From Phoronis australis (Eukaryota; Phoronida; Phoronidae): a stretch of 64,000 nt of DNA. The DNA lies in NCBI GenBank assembly GCA_002633005.1, contig NMRA01000121.1, forward strand, positions 346,434-410,433, given 5' to 3'. Positions 1-13,400 of the stretch are shown one piece after another (positions within the stretch are counted from its first letter, which is position 1; each line of letters opens with the position of its first letter). Made by a program: the position numbers and the translations under genes. Under the pieces are notes generated by a model. The model was given only the letters and a program-made list of their open reading frames with translations. It ran no database searches and was not told where the DNA came from.

Positions 1-1424
1 TTTGTATTTTCATCAGAAATTTTCGTCATGCAGGACTCGGTGACTCTTTCCATAGCTAAAGCGCCAAACACAAGCTAAACGCAAGACAATCGAGTAACGG
101 TCATGACATCGTCAAGACAAGGTAAAAATTACAAAGCCCCTTACCACAATTCTCAGATTCAAGCCTTATAGAGTAGTAGTCATCCGTTGAACGCTTAGTG
201 ACACGGGAGTTGCCTCGATCCCAAAATTTTCCTTGTCCGAAAGTCGCGGGGCAAAAATCCGACGTTTATGACATTGTCCGAAGTTCGAAGATCATTAAAA
301 ACAGTTTTTGGACCTTGTACGAATTTCGTGGATTATGAAAAACTCATTTCGAAAATATTTATTCTTGGTCGAAAATGGTGGGCCGTCCGAAAATCACGCG
401 ACTTTACCGTATTTATCATCGGATTTCTTTGATGGATTTTCGTTAAATTTGGTCAATAAATATCAAGTCTTCTCAAAAACATAACTTACCATCTGCTTTT
501 GCTCGCAGTTCCCCAAAATCAAGAGAACTGGTATAGCTCAGACATGTATGATTTCAGTAGGAAATTCCTGACAATTTTGTATGTATCAGTTTTTGTCCAA
601 GGGTGGGAGGACATGGTATACGAAAAAAAACTTGTCCAAAAAGTCACAAGGTATGGTTAAATTTTGGTTCACTGTTTCAGTAACTTTAAAGATGACTTTA
701 GTTTTGAATGTGAGACTTTATTCCTAAATTGCAACCTAAAATAGGAATCACAAAATAAACTCTCTCAAAAACTTGCCTCAAAGATTCACTTGCCATGATA
801 GCAATTGATTTCTGCCATTTAAAGGAATTGAAGCCCCACTTGATAATGACCTGAGGTGGCCCAATATTTGATGGATTGACACATTCCATCAAAACTGATG
901 TACTTGCTAATGCCCTGGTTGACATTAATCAGTCACCGTGTGCATAAGTCATCGTCTAATGACATTGATTAACAAAGCAGTTTAGGTGTTGAGTGAACAA
1001 GAATTGTCACCATTAAATGGACTGCTAAGACCATTTCCAGTCAGACAAATCCTCAAATAATCTTTATTCTAATGCGATCCACTGAAAGGCACCCTAAGCA
1101 ATTAACATTTTAAATTTCAGACATGTTTTTTTAACTCAAGAACCCACACTGCATTCGTGACTTTCTTTTTCTGACAAGCAAATTTTCATAAAAACACGTC
1201 CTCTCACCATATGACAAAAATTCCTAAGATACATTAATTCAAATTGTCAGGAATTCCCAGCAAAACACACATGCATGAATTATGATCTCGGTTTCCTCGA
1301 AATCACGTGCCAAAAGCAGTTGGTACATCAACCAGTTTATAAGGAGACAGCAACACTATGCCGTAATGTTAATGTTTCTTAGAAGTGTGGTGTCTTTAAT
1401 AGGTGACATTTCTCAACAACTTAC

Positions 1425-4400
1425 TTGAACCTATTCATAATCATGTCCTTGATTGGCTCGTGTGACTTGTCGGTTATTTGACGGAACTGAAATTGAAGCA
1501 TATGATAGTCAAGCGTGTCATAATGTGTCATTCACAGGATACTTTGACATGACAAATTAACAGAACACAAGTGGCAGAGTCCATGTGAACGGACTTTGAT
1601 GCAGCACAAATAGACATCGCATTGGCACTTTCAACCTTTTTGAAGTGCAGTTATTCTCCACAAATTTGGAACAAAACACTAGAAGACAAAGCTGTTATTT
1701 TTCCATTTTTAAATTAATGTTGATTAGTTTGCTGTAAACAAATAATGAAAATTTCACCGAACAATTTATGAAATCTACACAATACAAATCAACCACATTA
1801 AGTAATAGACTAAGCTTTTCTTAATCTATTTTCACTGTGGAAAAGTTTGGCAAAATAGAATTTCACTTGCAGTGCTAAATAAACGAAAAAGTAGCAAATA
1901 AAGGCCCGTCATCTTACATATTTTGGCAATTGTGAATCTTTAAAATGAAAACTAGTATCAAGACAGAAGTAACATCATCTCATCAGCACTACTTGACGTG
2001 TCTTTGTGCATGGACCTATTTTTGTCAAATGCGTTGTTCTCTGTCTTACATTTTGAGCGTAAACAAGACTTATTGCAAAGTGTCTTGCAATACATCAGTT
2101 GAAAGTTAATGTTTAATCAGGTTAGATAGTACGTAATTAGGACCTTATCAACAAGTTTGCACATTTAGCAAAATATCCACAAAACTGCAAAATTTAAGAT
2201 AGTCTGCAGAATATGATTTTTGACTCTATATCAATCTGCCATTAATTAGATCATGTGACCATGTTTTTAGGGAAATTTAGTGAAAAAGAAGTACATTCAT
2301 AGCAAATCAACAGGATCAATAACATGACCAAATTTCACAAGACAGAAATGCTCAAGATACAATCTCTAAAATGCTGTTACACTTTTCAAAATTATGTTTC
2401 GTTTTTGATTTATGAAACTTGTTTGATAATAATAAAAAATCATATAAGTCAACGTTACTGGATCATCCACGTGGTGAAGAGAGGTGTATACCTATTCCCT
2501 AAAATTTATATACGACACAACGTTTAAGTGGTTCCAGATAAGGTTCCTTCATAGAATTATGGCAATATACTTCAACCAGATTGGTGTCGAGCAAGGAGCT
2601 AGAAAATTTGACCCATCTCCACTGGAATTATATTGCGACCAATAATTTCTAATCTGCAATCAGTCATTGGTTATTTGCTAAAACACAATCATTACTTAGT
2701 CTCTCGTACACAGACGTTTCCTTAGGCAAATTACACTACCTAGATTTAATTAATTTATTCATCCGTTTGGGAAAATATCACATTTATGGAAAAAGACTCA
2801 GGAAGGCTTCTCCCTCGATCGAAATATTCAAGACGGAGTGTTTAAGTGTATGCGAATGGGAAAATATCTATATTTCAGAAATCGGTTAAACGCACGACAC
2901 TTTTCATTGTTCACAGTCTTTATTCCGTTACGTATTATCAGCTTATGCTCTGTGGTGGCATTACTGCATCACTTTATCTTCACTTGAGAATGAAACAAGT
3001 ATGTTTCGAAATATCGTGTGCCTTTTAATTATGCCGCTAGGTCAGTTACTGTATCTATGTTCAGTTGAGAGTGGAGTTTTGTTCCGCAGATATTAACGTA
3101 ACGGAATAATGACTGTGAACAATGAAAAGTGTCGTGCGTTTAACCAATTCTGTATAACCGAAAACTTGCTCCCGATGTACAGCCACTTCGGAAATCGTGA
3201 ATATGAAAATTTTCATAATAGATGGCCCTCTCTGGCTCTTTTGTTTTCTTGAGTACATACCGATTCTAATTCTGTTGGTAGGTCTCAAAATTACCACAAG
3301 CGTGTTGAGCGAGTGGGTGCACGTGTGTGTGTATCCTTTGTCAGTTGCATTTTGCTTCGTGTTTTCAATTAGCAAAAATTCTAGACCTATTTTTGACAGC
3401 CTCTCATGCAAAAATGGAATTTTTCAAAAATAATTACTAACAGCATTTTATAGAACAGTGTATAAAGCAGAGTATCTCTCAGTTTCATGTGAATTTGATC
3501 AGCCATTTCTGAGATATGACGTTCCGAATTTAGCCAGTTTAGTTTTTCTAGAGTCCTACATAATCTTAAACGCAGCGTGATCAGAAAAACCTTCACTCAC
3601 ATACCACTTCATTGTGCTTTGCCTGCTCAATGGTCGTAGTGAATAGAAAGCACCTACAGGCGACACCTTTTGTCTTGGCACAAGTGATGTACCTGGTCAC
3701 AAATGAAACACCGTGAGAAACTCAATTCACCAACTGATAGGTGAGAATTGGTAACATAGTTACCGCATCATAAATACAACATTTAAAAAGCACTGTGAGA
3801 AAAACAACAAAATTTGTTCACAGAAAACAGTTAACAAAATATTTGACAAAACTGTTGAGATTATTCGTTGGAGTTGTGGTGAATACCCTTGAACAAGAAA
3901 ACTAGAAGCAAAGTGCAGAACCGTTTTGACAATTAAATGAATTTCTTGGTCCAAATTTTAGCCAAGAAGAACCTTTAATATTTTTGGTAACTAGAATATT
4001 ACAAATAAAAGGTAAACAATAATATTAACATGAAAAGTCAATCAATGACTTGTCATAAGATAAATTTAAGTTGCAAGAAATCGTATTACTCAATGTCATC
4101 AAAGGAAGACCTTCACAAACAGCTTATTTGAATTTCAAATTCCACTGCTATGAAATACGCAACATAAAATAATGAACCCCAAATGCACACCTTGACCTAG
4201 ATTCCATATCAGGGTTGGTGTTGTCAACTACAACGCTCTTGCCACTGTCTAGAGCTTGGTTGCAATGCTCCACACATTTCTGCCAGGTCTTCAGGGTGTC
4301 CTGTGTGGAGAAAAACACAATCAAATCATTACCACTATACAACATGTATCCAAGATACCACAAGAAACAAAGAGCGAGTAACTTCATTTCAATTCCACAC

Positions 4401-7400
4401 TGTTATCAGAAATTAGGCTCACAAGATTTTGCAGTTGACTGAATCAGTAATTGGCAGATGACTACGTACACAGAATGCGGAAAGTGAATAGATATTGAAT
4501 GAACAATAATTTTATAGCTTCCACCAAAAAGTAGAACGTCATGCCCAGTGATTTGGTGTTGCCTGTAAGCAAGGTGGTGTAAATTTTCACATGGAATACT
4601 CACTTATACATAACACAGTGAAATTCCTTCTAAGCCAACGGCTAGGTTGTATAACTTTTGACGTTCATTGAAATTATATTAACCAACAGTCAACAACTAA
4701 AAGACTTTGTGAGAAGATGCCTTCCCCATCTAAAAGTCACTCACCCTATTTATAGCAACATAACCAGCTGACACCAAATATTCCTTTGCAAAGAAACTTT
4801 TGCCAGCTGTAACCAACAAAAACAATTAGTGAAAGTGGTCATCTTTTAACGTGGTGCATAAAGCTTCCTCAATAAGAACGTACTGAACAAATCTTGTAGT
4901 ATATTCTCATTGAGGAAGCTCTGTGCGCTACGTTAGAATTAAACTCGTCATCTCTAATGTAGTGCACAGAGCTAAAGTTGTCATCTCTAATGTAGTGCAC
5001 AGAGCTATAGTTGTCATCTCTAATGTAGTGCACACAGCTAAAGTTGTCATCTCTAATGTAGTGCACAGAGCTAAAGTTGTCATCTCTAATGTAGTGCACA
5101 GAGCTAAAGTTGTCATCTCTAATGTAGTGCACAGAGCTAAAGTTGTCATCTCTAATGTAGTGCACAGAGCTAAAGTTGTCATCCCTAATATAGTGCACAG
5201 AGCTAAAGTTGTCATCTCTAATGTAGTGCACACAGCTAAAGTTGTCATCTCTAATGTAGTGCACAGAGCTAAAGTTGTCATCTCTAATGTAGTGCACAGA
5301 GCTAAAGTTGTCATCTCTAATGTAGTGCACAGAGCTAAAGTTGTCATCTCTAATGTAGGGCACAGCGCTTCCTTGATAAGATATTGAGTGTACAAAGTCA
5401 AAGTATTTTGAGGGGTTTTATTTCATGCAAAACTAGTTGTTGAATACGCAACGAACATTAGACTAAAGATATGTTTCTTGACGTGAAGTTTGCATTGAAT
5501 CAATAAGTCATTCAGCCTCAGCATATAATGCCTGACAAATTTGGATAGCATAAGCTACGAACAAATGAAGAAGTTTGCACTTAGACTTATCTAGTTGACA
5601 ACTGCCAATGACTTTGGCGACATTTGTACATAGGTAAGTCTTAGAGAAATTTGGTGGATATCTTTTCAATCTGCATTTTTTATTTGCTAGCTCGAATTGC
5701 ATTCTTAGCTACTCAGATACATGCGTCAGTTAGAGAGCACAGTTTCAGCCTAATGGTTACGGCAAGTGGTTTGAACTTCAGATCGGTGGACTTAGTTTCG
5801 AAGGTCATGTGTGGCCAGAGTGACTCTCAGGTTCAGTGGTTAAGCGCCCATGTACGACAAGCACCCACCTCCTGATTTCTAGGTTCGCCAATTAAAGTAC
5901 CTATGGTGTTACTGCGATTAATTCGAATGTTACTTTAACAGTATTTAAAATGAGTAGAGGGTTTTTAGAAGTTATTTAAACGACGCATAATTTTTCAAAA
6001 CAGCCGGGATGTTTGAAACATTGAGTTATAGGGGAGGGCTCCCTTTTCCTCTCATGTTTGTCGCAAATTTGACGACTCAAGAAAAAGAACAATTTTGTTC
6101 GGAAGTTGTTCGTTTCTTCTATAGTCAATTATGGCCAAAGTTTTGTTGCCATACTCAAATGCCATATTTTTCCCAACTGATTTTCAAAATGTCCCAACAG
6201 GACATAGAGAAAATGGTAAAATCTCTGCAGTTTAAACATGCACAGTTTTCTCCATCCACAATTTAGTTTTGGATTGGAAGTAAACCATTATAATTGATGA
6301 CTTTACTGTATTGTTATTTGTACACATTTACATTACTTACAAGCAGGAAATCCCACTAACACTATAACCTCTTGATCAGGAGACACTAGCTTTGAGTCAG
6401 CAGGTTCTAACAGTTGGCAGCTGAGACTTCTCTGAAAACAGTTAAGTGAAACATTTTGGGATTGGAGGGGGTAACAAGTCTGCATAGTGGCTTAGAACTT
6501 TGCAGATGGTTGTAAACCACGGCTGTTGTTCACACACAATAGGTCTTTTGATATTGACTTGCAATAAAAGTAGTTTTTGTGAACCCTGCTCTTAGTCATA
6601 CAACTGTTCCAGTAGGACAGTGTAAGTAAACACAGCTTAACAGAGGCTTTATGGTTCCGGCTGAGAAAACAATTGTTTTATTGTGCCCTAGGGGTTTTGG
6701 ATAACCAAGCCTAGAATTATGCAAGCAAAATGTGACTGGCATCTATGCAGTTCTCTTACATATTAAGTGTCTTAGTGCACTTGAAAATTGATAACAGTGT
6801 GCAGTGATTTGCTACTGTTAAACAGCTGTTTCAAACTTGTTTAATTATGTTTCATCACAAAAACCCAACTGAACACAACCAAATACTGTGAATGGAAACT
6901 TTAAAGTCTTGATCACAGGGCAATCATGGACATTCTGTTACTGAATACAAGCTATTAATGAAATTATTATTGCATTTCAACAAATATTTCATCAATTGTC
7001 AAGTTTCATGTTACTGCACTAATCAGCAAGTACAACTACAATGCACCACACTGTTTGATCCCTCTGGATGTTTATTCAGTGATCCATAGTTTGTTGTATG
7101 CTAAGTTATAGCCAAGATGAGCACACTAAAAGTTGGCCATTTAGCGGAAATTCAAATAGTTGAAATGTTCTGTTCTTGTATTATACTAAAAAGATGACAC
7201 TTATAACGTCTACAATCCCATGTCTAAAAGTATCACCAGGACCCATGACCAGCAAACTTTACTCGAGTCGACCAATCGCATTGCAAGTTTCAAGTAAATT
7301 TTCAAATTTCATGCAGTAACATTAATTACTTTTTTAGTTAAGTCTCACATAAAAATTCAAGGTCAAGGGCTCAGGCATGGACCTTTATCAAAATGGGCCC

Positions 7401-10400
7401 CTGTATCAATTATTCTTGACTGGTTAGTTAGGGTACTTACAGGATTGAATGCTGGTAGGTCAAAGGGCGCTTTCGAGTGGCCCAAAAAGTATTCTTCAGG
7501 TGTGAAGAATGGCAGTCCCAAATTGATAGCAAACTAGAAAACGTGACAAAGAATGAGACATGTAAGTATAGTTATATAAATTTTGTTAAAAAAACAAATA
7601 ATGTGGCTTGTAAATACACATACAAAAGAACAATAGACTATGTTGAAGTTATCATCATACAAAAAGTACATATTTCAAAAATTCTGCAGAAAGTAAAAGC
7701 CTTGAATCATAAATAGGTTTAACTAAGTAACATGCAACTCGGCTGCAAACCAATTCCTTCAGGAAACTACAAAAAATTGAAATGCTAATGATATCCACTA
7801 TAATCCATTAAATAAACCCTAATGCAATATTTAACAACACTCATTAAGACATGGCACTTTTTCTCACCAGTCGATCACTACTGGAGAAGTCTTTCTTTCT
7901 TTTAGGAGCCCAATTGACCGGTCTCCCAGCTGCGTCCCCCACGTACATGCTGTCGGCCATGTTAACAGATTTCCCATCATTCTCATATTCCACCATGTAG
8001 TTCCACATCCCGGTACATGGTTTACGATATAGACCAGCTCCAGTAGCCACAAACACCTGCGAAACACACTACACCTTCAATTCGAAGGATTTCAGCTCAC
8101 AGCGCTGCTGTCGTTTTCAAATGCATTGTGGAAGGTTGTCAGCTTGTAAGCAGTGACATCTTAGATAGCTTGTGGACATGTAACCTGGTTTGCGTTTTAG
8201 GTGGTGAGATAAAACTTCAGTATGCTCTGATGGCATGCACCTCGAAAATCCTGCATTTTGAGGCTCACTTTCACTAATTTATTTTTGTATGACAGTTTCT
8301 TAGTTGTACTCACACCAAAAAGTATGTTGCAGCAGACCTGTTTTTCAATTCTGGTGAGCTCAAGTGACATGCATAGATTTCCGAATACTGTTTATACATC
8401 ACCCAAGTGATTTGTGATGTTGCCAGATGTTTACGAGCCAGCAACTGTCCAAAAATAAACTAACCTTGTAAAGTGACATCAGCGCCCTAGATGGAATCCT
8501 CTACATGTCAAATGACTGTTCATATTATCGTATTCGCCCTAATAAGCGCCCCCATGCCCCTATAAGTGCCCCCACGCGTTTTCAGACTTCGCTAAAATAA
8601 GCGCCCAGCCCATGAACGTGTGCACGCGAAAAATGCCTTACCTACAACTCTAAAATTCTACAGTAATGTCTTCAATTTATCAATAAGACCTGACAGTCCT
8701 GAAAAAATCATTGTGCACGGAATTTGCAGACCACGAGCCTCGCCGCTATGTCGGTATTTAGCCGTGACTATATGCTTCAATCACACCCAATGAGACTGCA
8801 CTGACATACCTTCAACTGCTCAATACAATCTTCTCTGCCCTTGTAATGAGCCCATGTACACCCACCTCCACACACAATATGGTGCCATAAAGCTGCTGTA
8901 AGGTTATACCCTCTGAAGAAACAGATACTTCTAAGGCCAAATGTCAGAGTTGAAATTGGTTCTAAGAGTAGCCGGAGATTCTAACCAGAGGAAATCTTTT
9001 CTGTCATTCGATGTGAATTTTGTCACTTGGCAAGGGTGATTTTTCAATGTTTAGACAACGGAATGAGACCGCTATCCAATTCCAAGACTGAGGCATCAAA
9101 GCAAGCCAATACCACACCCCAATCCTTGACTGTAAAACAAACGCCAACACTACCTGAATAGGAAGAGCAAGCCTTGAGATGATTTTTTCCACCTTGCCTT
9201 TGAAATCTTCAGCCTTCAGTTTACCCCTTTGTATATTAAGCTGTAAACATCATCAATAAAGCAATTGCGTTTTAATTCAGTACACTGATGTCACAAGACA
9301 CACTAAACAATTATGAGAACAAGATACGCGATCACCTTTTTGATTTGTGACTCATTGCTCGAACTTGTACAATGCATGTTATTTGTAACAAGAACAATAG
9401 GACATACTATTCCCTTGAAATTCGCCTGGCTTTGTCAAAAGCCCACAAGAAAACTAGATGAAAAATGACACTTATCATCAGTCCATTAGATCGTAATTTT
9501 TGCTTCAAAATTTTGCCTACTTCGGTAAGAAATGACCTAAACTTTTTAACTTTTTTAAAACTACACTGTTATTTCTATAATAAAATTTCAAGTTAGACAA
9601 CAAGTTGAAGCAGAAAAATTGATGTATGTAAATGTGTTAACCCCATTAAGTGTGGATATGAATGACCATTCCAATATGAACATGTTACAGTAATTGTTTA
9701 AGAATAGTCTAGCTATGATTCAAATTCTTGACCTCTGCAGGTTAGCAACAGTGCACATAATTCGTCTGCTTCAATTTTGTATGGCGATGTTATCTACTAC
9801 TTGTCAAAACACTACAGTAGAAATAATACTTAACAAAGCTTGATTTCAAAAGTGCATTAAACGAGGTATTTACTGAAATTGCGCACGACCTTCAATGACA
9901 TATTACCATTTTACAAACTATAGAGACGCCATTAGTAACTATGTTACATTTAATTATTCATTCTGACCTTTTTCAACACCCTAAACATCCAATGCAACTG
10001 TTTGCCTCAGTCAATCTCCCATCCCAACTAATAACCCACACATCCACTTAAGGTATTATTCCAAAAGATTATACCTGGTTAGTGAAGAATACTACTTTGT
10101 ATCCATCCTCTTGGAGTTTCTTTAGCTTTGTCTTCACTTCGGGAAAAAGCAATCTAGTAAAGTAATAAACACACGGTAGAAATTACTACAACCATAACTA
10201 AATCCAGAAAATAATACGACACGCAAATCACTTCACATTAATTAAGAACTGGAAGCATTTTTAATGATGTGGGTCTTATAAAAGCAGTCACCGCTATTTC
10301 TAAAGTACAAAACAATGACAATTAATTTACACTGTGTGAAATTTAGTGAAAACTTTAATGCACCATAAAACAATGACAATTAATTTACACTGTGCTGCCG

Positions 10401-13400
10401 TACACTACTTAAAAAAACATTCAGTTTAGGGTGTGAGAGTTACCGAAACCATACCCCTCTCGTTTGGAGCAAAATCAACTAAATTATAAGAGAACTGCTA
10501 AAACTCCAAACCTAAAACCAGTTGAATAATAAGTTCGCTTCCTAGTTTTATAACAGCTGCATATCAAGGGGAGATAACTACTATCACTTCCAAGCCAGAT
10601 GACTATGGCAGCATTCATTTATAAGATCACTTGATTAGCAAACACTTGAGTAGATGGAATTATTAACACCCAGGTGAAAGACAACAGTGCTCCTCTCCTT
10701 CTCACCCCTAGTCATTTGCGCAACACTCCCCCATCAGGGGCTACCTCCTAGCTGACCCAATTTTGGCAATGGAAATGATACCAACAGAATGACAGCATGT
10801 TATGCCACTCAAGTTACCTCCAGTCCCCAATATTTGTGGGGAACACCTTGCCAGACTGTGTAGTGATGATGGTCCCATCAAGGTCAAAACCAGCTACCTG
10901 AAAGTATTAGTTCTGTGTAATCATACCACAACGTTGCTTACCAAATACCATAGAATGTGGTAACAACCTCGGTTAGATGGTCGGAGTAATTGTCGGATTA
11001 TTTCATCAAAACAGATTCTGTTCTTTTGCGACTGACCGCGCGAGAACATCAGGCTATAAAGTGTGAACATGACGTTTATTTAGATGATATGCTTGGACAG
11101 TTTGAACAACAATTACTGTTCCTCTTAAATTCCAATTTGATACCTTAAATGAATGCTTAAAAGCAGTGAGTTGCAAACTGATGGTAAATGGACAGTACAA
11201 GCCAAAAACATAGGTGTTGCTAGCTTATGTTATTGTCCAGGCACGTGACTGTCAAACCTGTTGTCCTGTGCGTCAAAATGGGCAAACTTCAACAGTGTAT
11301 AATAACTGTTATGAAACGGAATGCTGTAGGAGTATGAGGCCCGTATGCAGACAGCTCTTGGTCTAAGGAGTGCGAAACTCATTGAATTTGTTACAGAGAA
11401 CATGGAATTCTCGATGATGAAATACCAAATATCTGTTTTCATATTGTGTCTAATCTGCTTAAATTATCCCAAGTGGCTTTGTGGTGAAATGACCAAAAAG
11501 TTCCTTGAAAAAAAAGGAAATGCTTAAAACAATCCACATATACTGACAAAAGAGATGTTTTTAGATAAGACATTACTTATATAGGAAGGTCTACAAAATA
11601 ACTAATAATTTAGTTATAATATGTTCAAAGCATTGTCTGCAAGTTAATAAGAACAACAACGGTTTTATGTCGACTTGACATGTTTCGGTGTCATTTATTC
11701 AAACACCATCATCAGAACAGAGAATACAGTCAGTTACAGGGAGTGACATTGTCACTCCATGTAACTGACTGTGTCTGTGCTTTATTACTTGTTGCTGGGC
11801 CTAGCTAGGTGGCCACTGCATTCTCTCTTCTGATGATGGTGTTTGCATAAATGACACCGAAACATGTGAAGTCGACTTAAAACCGGGTTGTTGTTTTTAT
11901 TAATATATGCCTGCTACTTGCTATCATGGAGATTGTCTGAAAAACAAAGCAACATTTTGTAAGACACTAGACAGTATCCATGAAAAATTTTAAAGCCAAT
12001 TAGAATCAGTTGACTTTACCCCAAGACGTTTTGCAATTTTACCAATAGTCTCAGATGAGTGAAAAATAATGGAAATAGTTAGATTTCACTTTATAGTTCA
12101 AACTAGTAAAATGACAAATACTGTGAGTCATTTTGGAACAAGATGGATCAAAACAAGAAGTAATTGTGTAGACCAAAACTGATTTTTGTGACTTGTCACT
12201 TTTCCAGACTTTCTCATACAGTGTCTCGTAAACACAAAAAGGTTAAGTAAAATCTCTTAATTCTATATGGTGGACAAGCATTAAGTGAATTTTTCTTTTT
12301 CTGGCATCAAATAATAAATACTCCCAGTTCAAACTAGGGCTACCATCAGATACTATTTTGAGAACTTGTGCATACTGAACGCAGAAGCTTTTGCAAAACG
12401 AAAAAAGATGAAATTTGGCAATCATACGAGTCACGACGCTGAAGCAATGTTTTGGTCTCCCTACCTTACTACTAGAAACAACTCCTGCACAATTATACAC
12501 CAATAAACCGTCACGTTGCTTCCAACCGCCAACACCAGATGACGCTGCTTGAGACGCTGGCTGACTGCTAAAAAACGAATAATTTGCCATTCTAAAAGGT
12601 TGACAACACATCAACAGACAAGATCAAGCTGACGAATTTTGTTAAGCTCAAACGAATTTCCTCTCACTGACAAAGATTATAAATTGTTTATGATAACTAG
12701 ATGATAAACTATCACAAAGATTAAAGTCTATCTATAGCTTGTGTTTGCAGACCTCTATAAGACTTTCAATGCAGCTGTAAACCGATGACCTGGTTATCAG
12801 ATTGAAACAATGCAGTGGCTGAACTCTTGAGAGATGAGTCACTCCAAATCCAATACAAGATCAAATCCATATGCTTCATTGGAAAATCTCAGATTTTTGA
12901 AAGACTGAACCATCATTCTCTGTCAGTGAAATTGAACTGACATAAGTATAATGTATTCATATTTTTACGTATGTGGAAAACTGATATCCACAAAAATGAA
13001 AGTTGAGATTTTATCTGGAAACAACATCTGCAGAATGTCAAACATTTGTTATTCCAAATATCGTAGAAAATAAATTTGAAACTAAATAAGGCGCTCCAGA
13101 TCCTTCCAAGGATACTATTGTGTCACGAAATGTAGAATATAAATAGGTAAATAAAACAAAAAGAATGGATCAACTGAAATTTTCGGATATGATAATGTCC
13201 TGTTGACGAAGGTTCAACATTGGTAAACAGTCGCCTTTAAGTTGGTGCAAAATTGGTAAACAATTGCTTGCTGGTTGGCGTGATGTCAATAAGTGGGTCG
13301 GAATTGAATTTGTGCAGTGTCAGTAGCAGGTCATTTTTGGCGTTGGCCCAAGGTCATACTGTTGTCGGTTATTAGTTGACAGTGCCCTGTGTCTGACTAA

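Noticed and set aside
698-925. 75-codon minus-strand ORF as a possible last PNKP exon
   Set aside because: Its translation does not resemble the expected C-terminal kinase sequence.
3387-3596. Minus-strand ORF containing [13 protein letters not shown], vaguely like a PNKP kinase motif
   Set aside because: The real exon for that region is 3692-3605 and splices in phase to 1486-1425; this frame starts inside the following intron.
4869-5401. Three long ORFs of 11-residue repeats on both strands
   Set aside because: They are products of the 33-bp minisatellite, which lies in an intron of PNKP.
5740-5895. Functional tRNA genes
   Set aside because: A- and B-box-like words are present but no seven-base acceptor stem or clean cloverleaf could be drawn.
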